64,000 bases of DNA from the NCBI RefSeq assembly GCF_029027965.1, contig NZ_CP119082.1, positions 414,001 through 478,000 of the forward strand. Direction: 5' to 3'. Made by a program: the position numbers and the translations under genes. The stretch is from Paracoccus sp. S3-43. GTDB taxonomy: Bacteria; Pseudomonadota; Alphaproteobacteria; Rhodobacterales; Rhodobacteraceae. The notes under the pieces were generated by a model that searched no databases, was not told where the DNA came from, and worked only from the letters and a program-made list of their open reading frames with translations. Within the stretch, counting starts at the first letter, position 1, and every line of letters starts with the position of its first letter. Positions 15,561 to 25,095 of the stretch are shown piece after piece.

Positions 15561-17981
15561 TCAATGGGCGACGGCGCTGCCGCCGGTGCGGTCGTCGCGC
15601 GGGGCGGCGACACGGCGGGCGGCCTCGGCCGCTTCCTCGGCGGCCTCGTCCCATTCGACGGGTTCCGGCATCCGCACCAGGGCGTGTCTCAGAACCTCGC
15701 GGACATTGCTGACCGGGATGATGGTCAGGCCGGTCTTCACGTTGTCCGGGATCTCGGCCAGATCCTTTTCGTTATCGGCCGGGATCAGCACCGTCTTGAT
15801 GCCCCCGCGCAGCGCCGCCAGCAGCTTTTCCTTCAAGCCGCCGATGGCCAGCACGTTGCCGCGCAGCGTCACCTCGCCGGTCATCGCCACGTCCTTGCGG
15901 ACCGGGATGCCGGTCATCACCGAAACGACCGAGGTCACCATGGCGATCCCCGCCGACGGCCCGTCCTTGGGCGTGGCGCCTTCGGGAACGTGGACGTGGA
16001 TGTCGCGCTTGTCGAATTCCGGCGGCTTCACCCCGATTTCCGGGCTGATGGACCGCACGAAGCTGGAGGCCGCGTCGATCGATTCCTTCATCACCTCGCC
16101 CAGTTTCCCGGTCGTCTTCATCCGCCCCTTGCCCGGCAGGCGCAGCGCCTCGATCTGGAGCAGATCGCCCCCGACCGAGGTCCAGGCCAGGCCCGTCACC
16201 ACGCCGACCTGATCCTCTTTCTCGGCCAGGCCGTAACGGTGGCGCCGCACGCCCAGATATTCCTCGGCCTTGGCCGCATCGACCACCACGGATTTGACCT
16301 GACCCTTGAGGATCTCGGTCACGGCCTTGCGGGCCAGCTTGGCGATCTCGCGTTCCAGCGACCGCACCCCGGCCTCCCGCGTGTAATAGCGGATCACATG
16401 GGTGAGCGCCTCGTCCGTCACCTCGAACTCGCCCTTGCGCAAGCCGTTCGCCGCGATCTGCTTGGGCAGCAGGTGCTGGCGGGCGATCTCGCGCTTTTCA
16501 TCCTCGGTATAGCCGGACAGGCTGATGATCTCCATCCGGTCCAGCAGCGGGCCGGGCATGTTGTAGCTGTTGGCCGTGGTCACGAACATCACGTTGGACA
16601 GGTCGTATTCCACCTCAAGATAGTGGTCCACGAAACTCGCGTTCTGTTCGGGATCCAGAACCTCCAGCATCGCGCTGGCCGGATCGCCCCGGAAATCCTG
16701 CCCCATCTTGTCGATTTCGTCCAGCAGGATCAGCGGGTTGGTGGTCTTGGCCTTTTTCAGCGCCTGGATGATCTTGCCGGGCATCGAGCCGATATAGGTC
16801 CGCCGATGGCCGCGGATCTCGGATTCGTCGCGCACCCCGCCCAGCGAGATGCGGATGAATTCGCGACCCGTGGCCTTGGCGACCGACCGGCCCAGCGAGG
16901 TCTTGCCGACGCCCGGAGGACCGACGAGGCACAGGATCGGGCCTTTCAGCTTCTGGCTGCGGGTCTGCACGGCCAGGTATTCGACGATCCGTTCCTTGAC
17001 CTTCTCCAAACCATAGTGATCGGTGTCCAAGATCTTTTCGGCCGCGACCAGATCCTTGCGGGTGCGCGACTTCACGCCCCATGGCAGGGCCAGAAGCCAG
17101 TCCAGATAGTTGCGGCTGACCGTGGCCTCGGCCGACATCGGCGACATCGACTTCAGCTTCTTCAGCTCGGCTTCCGCCTTGTCGCGGGCCTCCTTGCTGA
17201 ACTTGGTCTTGGCAATGCGCCCTTCCAGTTCGGCGATCTCGTTCTGGCCGTCCTCGCCGTCGCCCAACTCCTTCTGAATGGCCTTCATCTGCTCATTCAG
17301 ATAGTATTCTCGCTGCGTCTTCTCCATCTGGGTCTTGACGCGCGACTTGATCTTCTTCTCGACCTGAAGCACGGACATCTCGCCCTGCATCAGCGAATAG
17401 ACCTTCTCCAGCCGCTCGGCCACGTCCAGCGTGTCCAGCAGATCCTGTTTCTTGTCGAGCGCGATGCCCATGTGGCCCGCCACAAGGTCGGCCAGCTTGC
17501 CGGGTTCCCTGGCCTCGGCCACGGCGGTCACGACTTCCTCGGGAATGTTCTTGCGGACCTTGACGTAACGCTCGAACTCCTCGGCCACGGTGCGGACCAG
17601 AGCGGTCACGGTGGCCTGGTCGCCCGGCGTTTCGGCCAGCACGATGGCAGCGGCTTCGAAGTGATCGTCGTTCGACACGAACTCGGTGATCTGCACCCGC
17701 TCGCGCCCCTCGACCAGCACCTTCACGGTGCCGTCGGGCAGCTTCAGCAGTTGCAGCACGTTGGCCAGAACGCCGGCGCGGAAGATGCCGTCTTCCGCAG
17801 GCTCGTCGACCGAGGCGTCCTTCTGCGCGGCAAGCAGGATCGGGCTGTCCGATTCCATGACCGCTTCCAGCGCGCGCACCGATTTTTCGCGACCCACGAA
17901 CAGCGGAACGATCATGTGGGGAAAGACCACGATGTCGCGCAGCGGCAGCACCGGATAGGTCGAAGATGCGAATTCGTTCAT
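15561..17981 (-). CDS. lon: ATP-dependent protease Lon
   Basis: Cytoplasmic AAA+ serine protease for misfolded and regulatory proteins, 806 aa. Order of domains: N-terminal LonN ([20 protein letters not shown]), a coiled linker (around residues 190-250), Walker [10 protein letters not shown], Walker [10 protein letters not shown], and the C-terminal protease with the Ser-Lys dyad (DGPSAGIAM and [10 protein letters not shown]). The ATG at 17981 is preceded by AAGGAA. A -35/-10 pair at 18075-18047 and a terminator at 15523-15551 make it a single-gene unit. Confidence 0.97.
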   Translation of the reverse strand: MNEFASSTYPVLPLRDIVVFPHMIVPLFVGREKSVRALEAVMESDSPILLAAQKDASVDEPAEDGIFRAGVLANVLQLLKLPDGTVKVLVEGRERVQITEFVSNDDHFEAAAIVLAETPGDQATVTALVRTVAEEFERYVKVRKNIPEEVVTAVAEAREPGKLADLVAGHMGIALDKKQDLLDTLDVAERLEKVYSLMQGEMSVLQVEKKIKSRVKTQMEKTQREYYLNEQMKAIQKELGDGEDGQNEIAELEGRIAKTKFSKEARDKAEAELKKLKSMSPMSAEATVSRNYLDWLLALPWGVKSRTRKDLVAAEKILDTDHYGLEKVKERIVEYLAVQTRSQKLKGPILCLVGPPGVGKTSLGRSVAKATGREFIRISLGGVRDESEIRGHRRTYIGSMPGKIIQALKKAKTTNPLILLDEIDKMGQDFRGDPASAMLEVLDPEQNASFVDHYLEVEYDLSNVMFVTTANSYNMPGPLLDRMEIISLSGYTEDEKREIARQHLLPKQIAANGLRKGEFEVTDEALTHVIRYYTREAGVRSLEREIAKLARKAVTEILKGQVKSVVVDAAKAEEYLGVRRHRYGLAEKEDQVGVVTGLAWTSVGGDLLQIEALRLPGKGRMKTTGKLGEVMKESIDAASSFVRSISPEIGVKPPEFDKRDIHVHVPEGATPKDGPSAGIAMVTSVVSVMTGIPVRKDVAMTGEVTLRGNVLAIGGLKEKLLAALRGGIKTVLIPADNEKDLAEIPDNVKTGLTIIPVSNVREVLRHALVRMPEPVEWDEAAEEAAEAARRVAAPRDDRTGGSAVAH

Positions 17982-18046
17982 TATGCGTTCCTTTCTGCCC
18001 GAAGCCGTGGCCCCGTCATGGCTGCACACGGCCCCTGCACCGCATC

Positions 18047-18075
18047 AATCTAGGAGGGTGTCATGCCACGTTCAA
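18047..18075 (-). promoter_or_regulatory. Promoter candidate of lon
   Basis: TTGAAC (18075-18070), a 17-nt spacer and TAGATT (18052-18047) on the minus strand, 66 nt before the lon ATG. The TTGAA core with a C-rich spacer end (CCCTCC) would also suit a heat-shock sigma factor, as expected for lon, but sequence alone does not decide. Confidence 0.55.
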
Positions 18076-18126
18076 TATCATGCGAAGAATACCGCATATT
18101 TCCCAGCCGCGCCGCGTCGGCACAAC

Positions 18127-19473
18127 CTATCGCGGAATGACGATTTCCGCCCGCAGCCCGCCCAGCCGCCGGCCGCGCCCCAGCCGCAGCTGCCCGCCAT
18201 GGGCGCGGGCCACGTCGGCGGCGATGGCAAGGCCCAGGCCCGCGCCGCCTCCGCTGTTGCGCCCGCGCGCCGGATCCAGCCGGGTAAAGGGCCGCATCGC
18301 CGCATCCAGGCTGTCGTCGGGGATGCCGGGGCCGTCATCCTCGACCCCGATGCGCAGGCTGCGCGGGCCAAGGGTGGCGTCCAGTTCGGCGCGCGTGCCA
18401 TGGCGCGCGGCGTTGCCCAGCAGGTTTTCCAGCGCGCGCCGCAGCATGTCGGGACGGAACGTCGCCCGCCCGCCCGCATCCCCGTCCAGGCTGCGCAACG
18501 CGACCCGCTGGCCCGCCCGCTGCGCGTCGGCGACGATGCCGTCCAGGAAGCCGGCCACCGGGGTCGGCTGGGCCGGGCTGTCCTGCGCCTCGTCCCGCGC
18601 ATAATCCAGGAAGGCGTCGACCATGCGGTTCATCTCGGCGATGTCGGCCTCCATCGCGCGCAGATCCTCGTCCTCGGGGGGAAGGTCGGGCGACATCATC
18701 GACAGGCCCAGCCGCAGCCGCGTCAGGGGCGTGCGCAGGTCGTGGCTGATCCCCGACATCATCAGCTTGCGCTGTTCGTTCTGGCGTTCCAGCCGGTTGC
18801 GCATGTCCAGGAAGGCGGTGCCCGCGCTGCGCACCTCGGACGCGCCCGAGGGGCGATAGGACACCATCCGCCCCTTGCCGTATTCCTCGGCCGCCTCGGC
18901 CAGGCGGCGGATCGGGCGCAGCTGGTTGCGCAGAAACACCGTGGCGATCCCGGTCATCAGAGCCGAGGTGAAGACCATCAGCACCAGCAGTTGATGCGGG
19001 TTCGAGGCGCTGACCCGGCTGCGGTCGAAGGCCAGCGTATAGGGACCGGCCGCGCCGTCCACCGTGACGATCACCCGCTTGTCGTCGCCGGCCAGGTCGA
19101 TGGCGGCGATGTCGCCCAGGGTCTCGCGCAGGACTTCGATCACCACGCGCCCCGAGAAGTCATAGAACAGGCGCCGGTCGCCCTGGGCGCGGCCCGCAGG
19201 CGCCCCGATGGTCACATCCAGCGGCGCCGCGATGTCCTGGCCCGCCTCGGACGCGCCGCCCGCCTGGTCGATGCGCGCGGCGACGAAGGCCAGCTCGCGC
19301 GCCATGCTGCGGGTCATCTGCCGGGTCACGCCCTCGAAATGGCGTTGCAGGAACATGACGCTGACCACCAGCGTGACCACCACCACCGGCAAAAACAGGA
19401 TCAGCGCCGCGCGCCCGTAAAGCCCGCGCGGCAGAACCCCCTTCATCCAGCCGCCGTCCGCCTGGTTTGCCAT
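18127..19473 (-). CDS. EnvZ-like membrane sensor histidine kinase (orphan)
   Basis: A 448-aa two-component sensor: membrane helix near residues 18-40 (AALILFLPVVVVTLVVSVMF), a periplasmic loop, a second helix (LLVLMVFTSALMTGIATVFL), HAMP (NQLRPIRRLAEAAEEYGKG), HisKA with the H-box SGISHDLRTPLTRLRLGL, and an ATPase domain with N, G1 and G2 boxes (ENLLGNAARHG, EDDGPGIP, GAGLGLAI). The ATG at 19473 has GGGGA upstream; 19485 is an alternative. No response regulator gene adjoins it: lon follows and the divergent hydrolase precedes it, so its partner is elsewhere. Confidence 0.9.
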   Translation of the reverse strand: MANQADGGWMKGVLPRGLYGRAALILFLPVVVVTLVVSVMFLQRHFEGVTRQMTRSMARELAFVAARIDQAGGASEAGQDIAAPLDVTIGAPAGRAQGDRRLFYDFSGRVVIEVLRETLGDIAAIDLAGDDKRVIVTVDGAAGPYTLAFDRSRVSASNPHQLLVLMVFTSALMTGIATVFLRNQLRPIRRLAEAAEEYGKGRMVSYRPSGASEVRSAGTAFLDMRNRLERQNEQRKLMMSGISHDLRTPLTRLRLGLSMMSPDLPPEDEDLRAMEADIAEMNRMVDAFLDYARDEAQDSPAQPTPVAGFLDGIVADAQRAGQRVALRSLDGDAGGRATFRPDMLRRALENLLGNAARHGTRAELDATLGPRSLRIGVEDDGPGIPDDSLDAAMRPFTRLDPARGRNSGGGAGLGLAIAADVARAHGGQLRLGRGRRLGGLRAEIVIPR

Positions 19474-19507
19474 GGCAATCCCCATTCGTCGTGCTAAGGC
19501 TAACGGC

Positions 19508-20380
19508 ATGGACGGACGGACGAAAGACCCCCTGCGCATCCTGGCGCCGAACCCCTCGCCCCTGACCGGGCCGGGCACGACGACCTTTCTGCTGGGCGAA
19601 CGGGATGTCGCGGTGATCGACCCCGGTCCCGACGATCCCGGCCACCTGGCGGCGATCGTCGAGGCGGGACAGGGGCGGATCAGCCATATCCTGGTGACCC
19701 ATGCGCATCTGGACCACAGCGCCGGGGCGCGGACCCTGTCGCGGATGACCGGGGCGCCGGTCCTGGCCTTCGGGGATGCGCGGTCGGGACGCTCGCCGAT
19801 GATGCGGCGGCTGGCGGAGGAAGGCGTCGGCGGGGGCGTCGGCGGAGGCGAGGGGCTGGATCTTCGCTTCGCCCCCGACATCACCCTGCATGACGGGCAG
19901 GTCATCCGGGGCGAGGGCTGGGATCTGACCGCCCTGCACACCCCCGGCCATGCCGGGGGCCATCTCAGCCTGTTGTGGGGCGACCGGATCTTTTGCGGCG
20001 ATCTGGTGATGGGCTGGTCCTCGACCATCATCTCGCCGCCCGACGGGGACTTGGCGGATTACCTGCGATCCCTGGACCGCCTGGCGCAGATGCGCCCCCG
20101 CCGCCTGCTGCCCGCCCATGGCGACCCCATCGAGGATCCGCTGTCGCGCCTGGCCGACCTGGCCGCCCACCGCCGCCAACGCAGCGCCCAGATCCTGACG
20201 GCGCTGCGCGACGGCCCCGCCGACGCGGCAACGCTGGCGGGCCGCATCTATGACGTGGCCCCGGCCCTGCTGCCCGCCGCCACCCGCAATGTCCTGGCGC
20301 ATCTGCTGGCCCTGACCGACCTGGGCGCGGTCGCCGCGCTCGACCCGCTTGGCCCCGGCACGAGATTCATGTCTTTGTGA
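19508..20380 (+). CDS. Metallo-beta-lactamase-fold hydrolase (LACTB2/RNase-like)
   Basis: A 290-aa binuclear zinc hydrolase. Zinc motifs are THAHLDHSAGA (HxHxDH), HTPGHAGGHLSLL (third His), FCGDLVMG (bridging Asp) and LLPAHGDPIEDP. The C-terminal winged-helix tail (AATLAGRIYDVAPALLPAATRNVLAHLLALTDLG) resembles LACTB2-type proteins, which cleave RNA or thioesters. It diverges from the histidine kinase with about 34 nt between starts. Substrate unknown. Confidence 0.85.
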   Translation: MDGRTKDPLRILAPNPSPLTGPGTTTFLLGERDVAVIDPGPDDPGHLAAIVEAGQGRISHILVTHAHLDHSAGARTLSRMTGAPVLAFGDARSGRSPMMRRLAEEGVGGGVGGGEGLDLRFAPDITLHDGQVIRGEGWDLTALHTPGHAGGHLSLLWGDRIFCGDLVMGWSSTIISPPDGDLADYLRSLDRLAQMRPRRLLPAHGDPIEDPLSRLADLAAHRRQRSAQILTALRDGPADAATLAGRIYDVAPALLPAATRNVLAHLLALTDLGAVAALDPLGPGTRFMSL

Positions 20381-20439
20381 AAAAATCCTCCTCGGCCCAC
20401 TGGACGGCCCCCGACGGCATTGCTATACGGCCCCGGTGT

Positions 20440-20514
20440 TCCGGCGTAGCTCAGCGGTAGAGCAGTTGACTGTTAATCAATTGGTCGTAGGTTCGATCCC
20501 TACCGCCGGAGCCA
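20440..20514 (+). tRNA. tRNA-Asn (GTT)
   Basis: A complete cloverleaf: acceptor TCCGGCG pairing with CGCCGGA, D-arm GCTC-GAGC, anticodon loop CTGTTAA with GTT, T-arm GTAGG-TTCGATC-CCTAC, discriminator G and encoded CCA. It borders the foreign-looking HNH/vsr segment, a common arrangement for tRNA insertion sites. Confidence 0.97.
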
Positions 20515-20637
20515 ATAAAAACAAGCACTTAGCCGATGTCGCCGCCCGGTTCCAGTCCGTCAAGCACCGGATAGGCACCGTGAACGGTTTTCGGCCTCAG
20601 GGCCGCGCCGCTCCCGCCAACCCGCTGAGGACGCAGG

Positions 20638-21339
20638 CTATTCCCAGATGACCTCGAAGGCGAGGTACTCGGAGATGACCCCCCGGACCATGAGGCTGGA
20701 CTCGGCCACGGCCAGGAACCTGTACCTCCCATCCTGCACGGTGAGCCAGCCCTCGGCGTAGGAATCGTCAGCGATCAGTACCCGCTGCATCGCCCTGCTG
20801 CCGACCTCCGGCGAGACGCCGACCTCGGGCGCCGTTTCGAAGTGTCTGCGCTGGTCATCAGTCAGGGAAATCAGAGGCATGAACAGCACGTGCTCGGGCT
20901 CGTCCAGCCGGGGCTCGTTCAGTTCGTAGGCGGCGTGGCAGCGGGCCAGCTTCAGGACGACCCGCCGGACTGCCTCTGCCTCCGGCCGCCAGACGTGGAT
21001 CGTGCCTCCGCTAGCGGCCTTGCTCTCCCGGTGCGCACGTTCGATCCTAGCGCGAAGGCTGCCGTTGCGCCGCATTGCCCGCTTGACTTTGTCTCTTGAG
21101 AGGAGCTCTGGGTCGCTGGTGCCGCAGATGATGCACTCGGTGAAGCAGGCCACGTACTCCTCGTCAGCCGAAAACCCGTTGTTGCATTCCCTGCAGCTTG
21201 GGAGTGAGGGCATGTGCGGCGGATGCGGCAGGTCCAGGAACACTTTGGAAGGTGCATGATCCATCGACTCGGTCCGGTCGCCACAATGGACGCAGAACCC
21301 CTTCTGGCGGTCGTCGCCATAGTCTCCGAACTTCTCCAT
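20638..21339 (-). CDS. HNH-type zinc-finger nuclease-like protein
   Basis: A 233-aa protein with a treble-clef HNH signature near the N-terminus: CVHCGDRTESMDHAPSK (CxxC then DH) followed by SCRECNNGFSADEEYVACF (CxxC-NN). The rest is unassigned and includes VWRPEAEAVRRVVLKLARCHAAYEL. The ATG at 21339 has AAGGTGAG upstream. It begins 19 nt after the end of a truncated vsr gene on the same strand. Base composition and codon use look less GC-biased than the neighbours, suggesting transfer. A defence or repair role is inferred from vsr; no activity can be assigned. Confidence 0.7.
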   Translation of the reverse strand: MEKFGDYGDDRQKGFCVHCGDRTESMDHAPSKVFLDLPHPPHMPSLPSCRECNNGFSADEEYVACFTECIICGTSDPELLSRDKVKRAMRRNGSLRARIERAHRESKAASGGTIHVWRPEAEAVRRVVLKLARCHAAYELNEPRLDEPEHVLFMPLISLTDDQRRHFETAPEVGVSPEVGSRAMQRVLIADDSYAEGWLTVQDGRYRFLAVAESSLMVRGVISEYLAFEVIWE

Positions 21340-21358
21340 TGGCTTCTCACCTTCTGAG

Positions 21359-21526
21359 TTAGTCTGCACCCCGTACTGCATCGGCGATCCGGCCTGCGGC
21401 AAGCGCGACTGCCTCTGCCCCTTTCAACTCGCACTCCCATACGACGAGCAAGCGCCAGCCCAGGGCGAGAAGTGCAGCGTCGTTGTCCTCGTCGCGCCGG
21501 GCGTTGCCTTCCAGCTTCGGTCGCCA
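21359..21526 (-). pseudogene. vsr: vsr (very-short-patch repair endonuclease), C-terminal fragment
   Basis: The frame ending at 21359 reads WRPKLEGNARRDEDNDAALL, then LGWRLLVVWECELKG, the C-terminal third of Vsr mismatch endonucleases (the W-KLExN-RD and VWECEL motifs). Upstream the frame hits a stop at 21544-21542 and homology ends at about 21526, just before an IS3 relic. Vsr normally acts with a DNA cytosine methyltransferase, which is missing here; the 5' part was probably lost with it. Confidence 0.75.
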
Positions 21527-21580
21527 GGCCGATGCGCTCCTTCATCACTCGGACCAAGGCCCGTAATACACTAGCAGCTT

Positions 21581-21866
21581 CAGCGACTTCTGGCCGACAA
21601 CGGCATCACCGGCTCGATGAGCCGGGCAGGCAATGTCTGGGGCAATTCGGCGATGGAGAGCTTCTTCTCGTCCCTCAAAACCGAACGCACGGCCCGTAAG
21701 GTCTACCGCACCCGCAACGAAGCCCGTGCCGATGTCTTCGACTCCATTGAGCGTTTCTACAACCCAGGGCGTCGCCATTCCAAACTGGGCTGCCTCAGCC
21801 CCTCGAAGTTCGAGGCCCGCGCTAGGCTAGCTTGCCGTCCACGAAACCGGCAGCAGCTCAAGATGA
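21581..21866 (+). pseudogene. IS3-family transposase, C-terminal fragment with right end
   Basis: The translation LLADNGITGSMSRAGNVWGN, SAMESFFSSLKTE, RRHSKLGCLSPSKFEA is the end of an IS3-family OrfB integrase core, including the final catalytic Glu in MESFF. The first two Asp motifs and all of OrfA are missing, and a TAG lies just upstream at 21572. The sequence past 21840 (TCCACGAAACCGGCAGCAG) looks like the right terminal repeat. It is a dead relic. Confidence 0.8.
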
Positions 21867-21917
21867 GGCAGCACCGGAAAACTTCCAGGCCCCGATCGTC
21901 GTCGCCGCTGGATGGTC

Positions 21918-22751
21918 TCAGCCCGTCTGGCACAGCGGCAGCCAGCGGTGGATGGTGGCCAAGGCCTCGGGCTCGTCGAGGAAGGGCACATGGCCGCGGC
22001 CGGGCAATTCCGCGCGGATCAGGTCCGGGCGGCGGGCCTGCATCGCATCCGCCGTGGCCCGCGCCAGCACGTCCGAGTTGGCGCCCCGGATCAGCGCCAG
22101 CGGGATCCCCGCGCAGGCGTCGAACATCGACCACAGTTCGGGCAGGGGCGCCGACATGGAGCGGTCGAAGCCGATGCGCAGGGCCGGGTCGTAGGGCAGA
22201 TCCAGCCCGTCCGGCGTCTGGACGTAATGCCGGACCGCCTCTTCCTCCCATCGCAGGGGCGGGACGTTGTGGAAGCCCGGATTGACGGCGGGCATCCGGT
22301 CGGCGACCTCCTCCAGCGTCGCGACCGCGGGCTTGACGCCCATATAGGTGCCGATCCGCATCAGCCCGTCGCGCTGAAGCACCGGGCCGACATCGTTGAA
22401 GCAGATGCCCGCCACCCGCTCGGGCGCCATCGCCACCATCGCCATGCCCAGAAGGCCGCCCCGCGACGAGCCGATCACCGCCGCCCGCCCGATCCCCAGA
22501 TGATCCAGCAGCGCCAGCGCGTCCCCGGCCTCTTGCGCCACCGTATAGGTCTCGGGATCCGCCCAGTCCGAGCCGCCCCGGCCGCGGCTGTCCAGCCGGA
22601 TCAGGCGCACATCCCGCAGGTGCCGCGCCAGATAGTCGAAATCGCGCCCGTCCCGCGTCAGCCCCGCCAGCGCCAGCAGGGGTTTGCCCCGGCCATCGTC
22701 GCGATAGGCCAGACCCGTGCCGTCGGCGGCGGAAAAGCGTGCCCTGACCAT
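21918..22751 (-). CDS. Alpha/beta hydrolase
   Basis: A 277-aa alpha/beta-hydrolase-fold enzyme. The nucleophile elbow is IGSSRGGLLGM (GxSxG), the oxyanion region LALAGLTRDGRDF, and the end PGRGHVPFLDEPEAL supplies the catalytic His. Similar proteins are annotated as 3-oxoadipate enol-lactonase-like or acyl-ester hydrolases, but the substrate is not evident. It is the last gene of the nine-gene operon starting with fabI, 13 nt after hbd, so an acyl-CoA or hydroxyacyl ester substrate is plausible. Confidence 0.85.
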   Translation of the reverse strand: MVRARFSAADGTGLAYRDDGRGKPLLALAGLTRDGRDFDYLARHLRDVRLIRLDSRGRGGSDWADPETYTVAQEAGDALALLDHLGIGRAAVIGSSRGGLLGMAMVAMAPERVAGICFNDVGPVLQRDGLMRIGTYMGVKPAVATLEEVADRMPAVNPGFHNVPPLRWEEEAVRHYVQTPDGLDLPYDPALRIGFDRSMSAPLPELWSMFDACAGIPLALIRGANSDVLARATADAMQARRPDLIRAELPGRGHVPFLDEPEALATIHRWLPLCQTG

Positions 22752-22764
22752 GGTTTCCGCCGCG

Positions 22765-23619
22765 TCAGGCCGGATATTCCTCGAAACCCTTGCCCGTCTT
22801 GCGGCCAAGCCAGCCGGCATGGACCATCTGCTTCAAGAGCGGGCTGGGCCGGTATTTCGGATCGTCGAAACCGTCATAGAGGGTCTCCATGATGTTCAGC
22901 ACCACATCCAGCCCGATCAGGTCGCCAAGCGCCAGCGGACCCATCGGATGGTTGGCGCCCAGCTTCATCATGCTGTCGATATCCTCGGGCGTGGCCAGCC
23001 CCTCGTGCACGCAGTTCACCGCCTCGTTGATCAGCGGCGCGAGCAGCCGGTTCACGATGAAGCCATAGCTGTCCTTGCTGACGCGCGGCGTCTTGCCGAT
23101 GGCGCGGGTGACCTCGGTGACGGCCTCGGCCACGGCGTCGCTGGTTTGCAGGGCGCGGATGATCTCGACCAGCTGCATCATCGGGACGGGGTTGAAGAAA
23201 TGCATCCCGATCACCCGTTCCGGGTGCAGCGATCCGGCGGCAAGCTGGGTCAGCGAGATCGACGAGGTGTTCGAGGCCAGCACCGCATCCTCGCGGCAGA
23301 TCGCGTCCAGCTGCCGGAAGACCGCCGTCTTGACCTCAAGCTTCTCCACGATGGCCTCGACCACCAGGTCGCGGTCGGCCATGGCGGCGATATCGGTGAC
23401 CGGAGAGATCCGCGCCAGCGTGGTATCGGCGGCGGAGGGGTCCAGCGTGCCCTTGCGCACCTGGCGCGCCAGGCTTGATTCGATCGTGACCCGCGCGCGG
23501 TCCAGCGCGTCGGGCGACAGGTCTTGCAGCACGACCGGATAGCCCGCAGCGGCGAAGCATTGCGCGATGCCGTTGCCCATGGTGCCGGCGCCGATGACGC
23601 CGATGCGTTCGATCTTCAT
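22765..23619 (-). CDS. hbd: 3-hydroxybutyryl-CoA dehydrogenase
   Basis: NAD(P)-dependent interconversion of acetoacetyl-CoA and 3-hydroxybutyryl-CoA, 284 aa. The Rossmann start IERIGVIGAGTMGNGIAQ (GxGxxG), VVEAIVEKLEVK, LASNTSSISLTQLA and the catalytic HFFNPVPMMQLVEI are all present; the C-domain has SYGFIVNRLLAPLINEA and GANHPMGPLALGDLIGLD. It sits 16 nt after bdhA in the operon and links acyl-CoA and free-acid hydroxybutyrate metabolism. Confidence 0.95.
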   Translation of the reverse strand: MKIERIGVIGAGTMGNGIAQCFAAAGYPVVLQDLSPDALDRARVTIESSLARQVRKGTLDPSAADTTLARISPVTDIAAMADRDLVVEAIVEKLEVKTAVFRQLDAICREDAVLASNTSSISLTQLAAGSLHPERVIGMHFFNPVPMMQLVEIIRALQTSDAVAEAVTEVTRAIGKTPRVSKDSYGFIVNRLLAPLINEAVNCVHEGLATPEDIDSMMKLGANHPMGPLALGDLIGLDVVLNIMETLYDGFDDPKYRPSPLLKQMVHAGWLGRKTGKGFEEYPA

Positions 23620-23635
23620 GGTCTTTCCTCTCAGC

Positions 23636-24418
23636 CTAATGCGCGGTCCAGCCGCCATCGACGGGGATCGCGGCCCCCGTGATTTCCGAGGCGGCCGGGC
23701 TGCACAGGAAGGCGGTCAGCGCGCCGATCTGGCCCGGCCGGACGAAGCGCCGCGTCGGTTGCGCGGCCAGCAGCACATCGCGGATCACCGCGTCCTCGGT
23801 GATGCCGCGCGCGGCGGCGGTTTCGGGGATCTGCTTTTCCACCAGCGGCGTCAGCACATAGCCGGGGCAGATCGCATTGGCCGTCACGCCCTGTTCCGCG
23901 CCCTCCAGCGCCACGGTCTTGGTCAGGCCGACCACGGCGTGCTTGGCCATGACATAGGCCGACTTGTAGGGCGAGGCGACCAGCCCGTGGGCCGAGGCGA
24001 TATTGACGATCCGGCCCCAGCCGCGCGCCTTCATCCCCGCCATGGTCAGCCGCGTCAGGTGCCAGGCCGAGGACATGTTGATCGCCATGATCAGGGCGTA
24101 GCGGTCGACCGGAAACTCCTCGATGGGGGCGACGGTCTGGATGCCGGCGTTGTTGACGATGATGTCGATCTGCCCGAAGCGCGCTTCGGTCGCGGCCACG
24201 AGGTCGGCGATCTGATCCGGCTCGGCCATGTCGGCGCCGTGGAAGGCGACCGGGGCGCCGGTATCGGCCTCGATGTCCGCGCGCAGGGTCTTGATCTCGG
24301 CCGGGTCGCCCAAGCCGTTCAGCATCACCGCGTGCCCGGCCTCGGCCAGCGCGCGGGCGATCGCCAGCCCGATCCCCGAGGTCGAGCCGGTGACGATGGC
24401 GGTGCGGAATTCGCTCAT
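23636..24418 (-). CDS. bdhA: D-3-hydroxybutyrate dehydrogenase
   Basis: Short-chain dehydrogenase oxidising 3-hydroxybutyrate to acetoacetate, 260 aa. TGSTSGIGLAIARALAEAG is the NAD-binding TGxxxGIG motif, NNAGIQ the NNAG motif, and SAHGLVASPYKSAYVMAKHA holds the catalytic Ser, Tyr and Lys; the AGIQTVAPIEEFPVDRYALI region matches BdhA. It is followed by hbd and preceded by atoA, so acetoacetate formed here can be activated by the adjacent CoA-transferase during PHB use. Confidence 0.93.
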   Translation of the reverse strand: MSEFRTAIVTGSTSGIGLAIARALAEAGHAVMLNGLGDPAEIKTLRADIEADTGAPVAFHGADMAEPDQIADLVAATEARFGQIDIIVNNAGIQTVAPIEEFPVDRYALIMAINMSSAWHLTRLTMAGMKARGWGRIVNIASAHGLVASPYKSAYVMAKHAVVGLTKTVALEGAEQGVTANAICPGYVLTPLVEKQIPETAAARGITEDAVIRDVLLAAQPTRRFVRPGQIGALTAFLCSPAASEITGAAIPVDGGWTAH

Positions 24419-24430
24419 GACATGCCTCCC

Positions 24431-25084
24431 TCAGTCGATCTGCATTTCGGTCAGGTCGTCGGCCAGGACCAGGCTCGCCTCGGTCGCCGCCAGCACCTGA
24501 TCGACGGTGATGCCGGGCGCGGTCTCGCGCAGGACCAGACCCGTTTCGGTCGGCTGGATCACGGCCAGTTCGGTGATGACCAGATCGACGCGGCGCTGCG
24601 CGGTCAGCGGCAGGGTGCAGCGCGGCACGATCTTGCTCTGGCCGCGCGCGGCGTGCTGCATGGCGACGATGACGCGGCGCGCGCCGGTCACCAGATCCAT
24701 CGCGCCGCCCATGCCCGGCACCATCTTGCCCGGCACCTTCCAGTTCGCTAGATGGCCCAGCTCATCGACCTGCAACCCGCCCAGGACGGTCACGTCCAGG
24801 TGGCCGCCCCGGATCAGGCCGAAGCTGATGGCGCTGTCGATGGTGGCCGCGCCCGGAACGGCGGTCACGAAACCGCCGCCGGCATCGGTCAGATCGGCAT
24901 GTTCCATCCCCTCGGGCGGACGGGCGCCCAGACCGATGATGCCGTTCTCGGCCTGGAAATAGACCCCGGCTTCGGCGGGGACGTAATTGGCCACCAGGCT
25001 CGGCAGCCCGATCCCCAGGTTGACCAGCATCCCCGGCTTGATTTCCAGCGCGACGCGACGCGCGATCAACTCCTTGGCGTCCAT
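24431..25084 (-). CDS. atoA: 3-oxoacid (acetoacetate) CoA-transferase, beta subunit
   Basis: Catalytic subunit of a type I CoA-transferase, 217 aa. The active-site glutamate is in FQAENGIIGLGARP, followed by the glycine-rich GGFVTAVPGAATIDSAISF. MVPGMGGAMDLVTGARRVIV is typical of AtoA/ScoB. It begins 11 nt after atoD, with which it forms the enzyme. Its activity transfers CoA to acetoacetate or other short-chain acids; succinyl-CoA versus acetyl-CoA as donor cannot be told. Confidence 0.92.
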   Translation of the reverse strand: MDAKELIARRVALEIKPGMLVNLGIGLPSLVANYVPAEAGVYFQAENGIIGLGARPPEGMEHADLTDAGGGFVTAVPGAATIDSAISFGLIRGGHLDVTVLGGLQVDELGHLANWKVPGKMVPGMGGAMDLVTGARRVIVAMQHAARGQSKIVPRCTLPLTAQRRVDLVITELAVIQPTETGLVLRETAPGITVDQVLAATEASLVLADDLTEMQID

Positions 25085-25095
25085 GATTGTCCCCC

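Noticed and set aside
14973..18053. Long plus-strand open frame over lon
   Set aside because: Antisense shadow of lon with no family motif; it also runs through the lon terminator.
19486..20031. N-terminal extension of the histidine kinase through the divergent hydrolase
   Set aside because: The added residues are the complement of the hydrolase gene; a ribosome site and membrane helix support the start at 19473.
18127..20380. Complete two-component system around the sensor kinase
   Set aside because: No receiver-domain gene lies next to it; the neighbours are lon and a metallo-hydrolase.
20440..20640. Duplicated tRNA-Asn 3' end as an attachment site
   Set aside because: I found no second copy of the tRNA end downstream within the foreign segment and no integrase gene.
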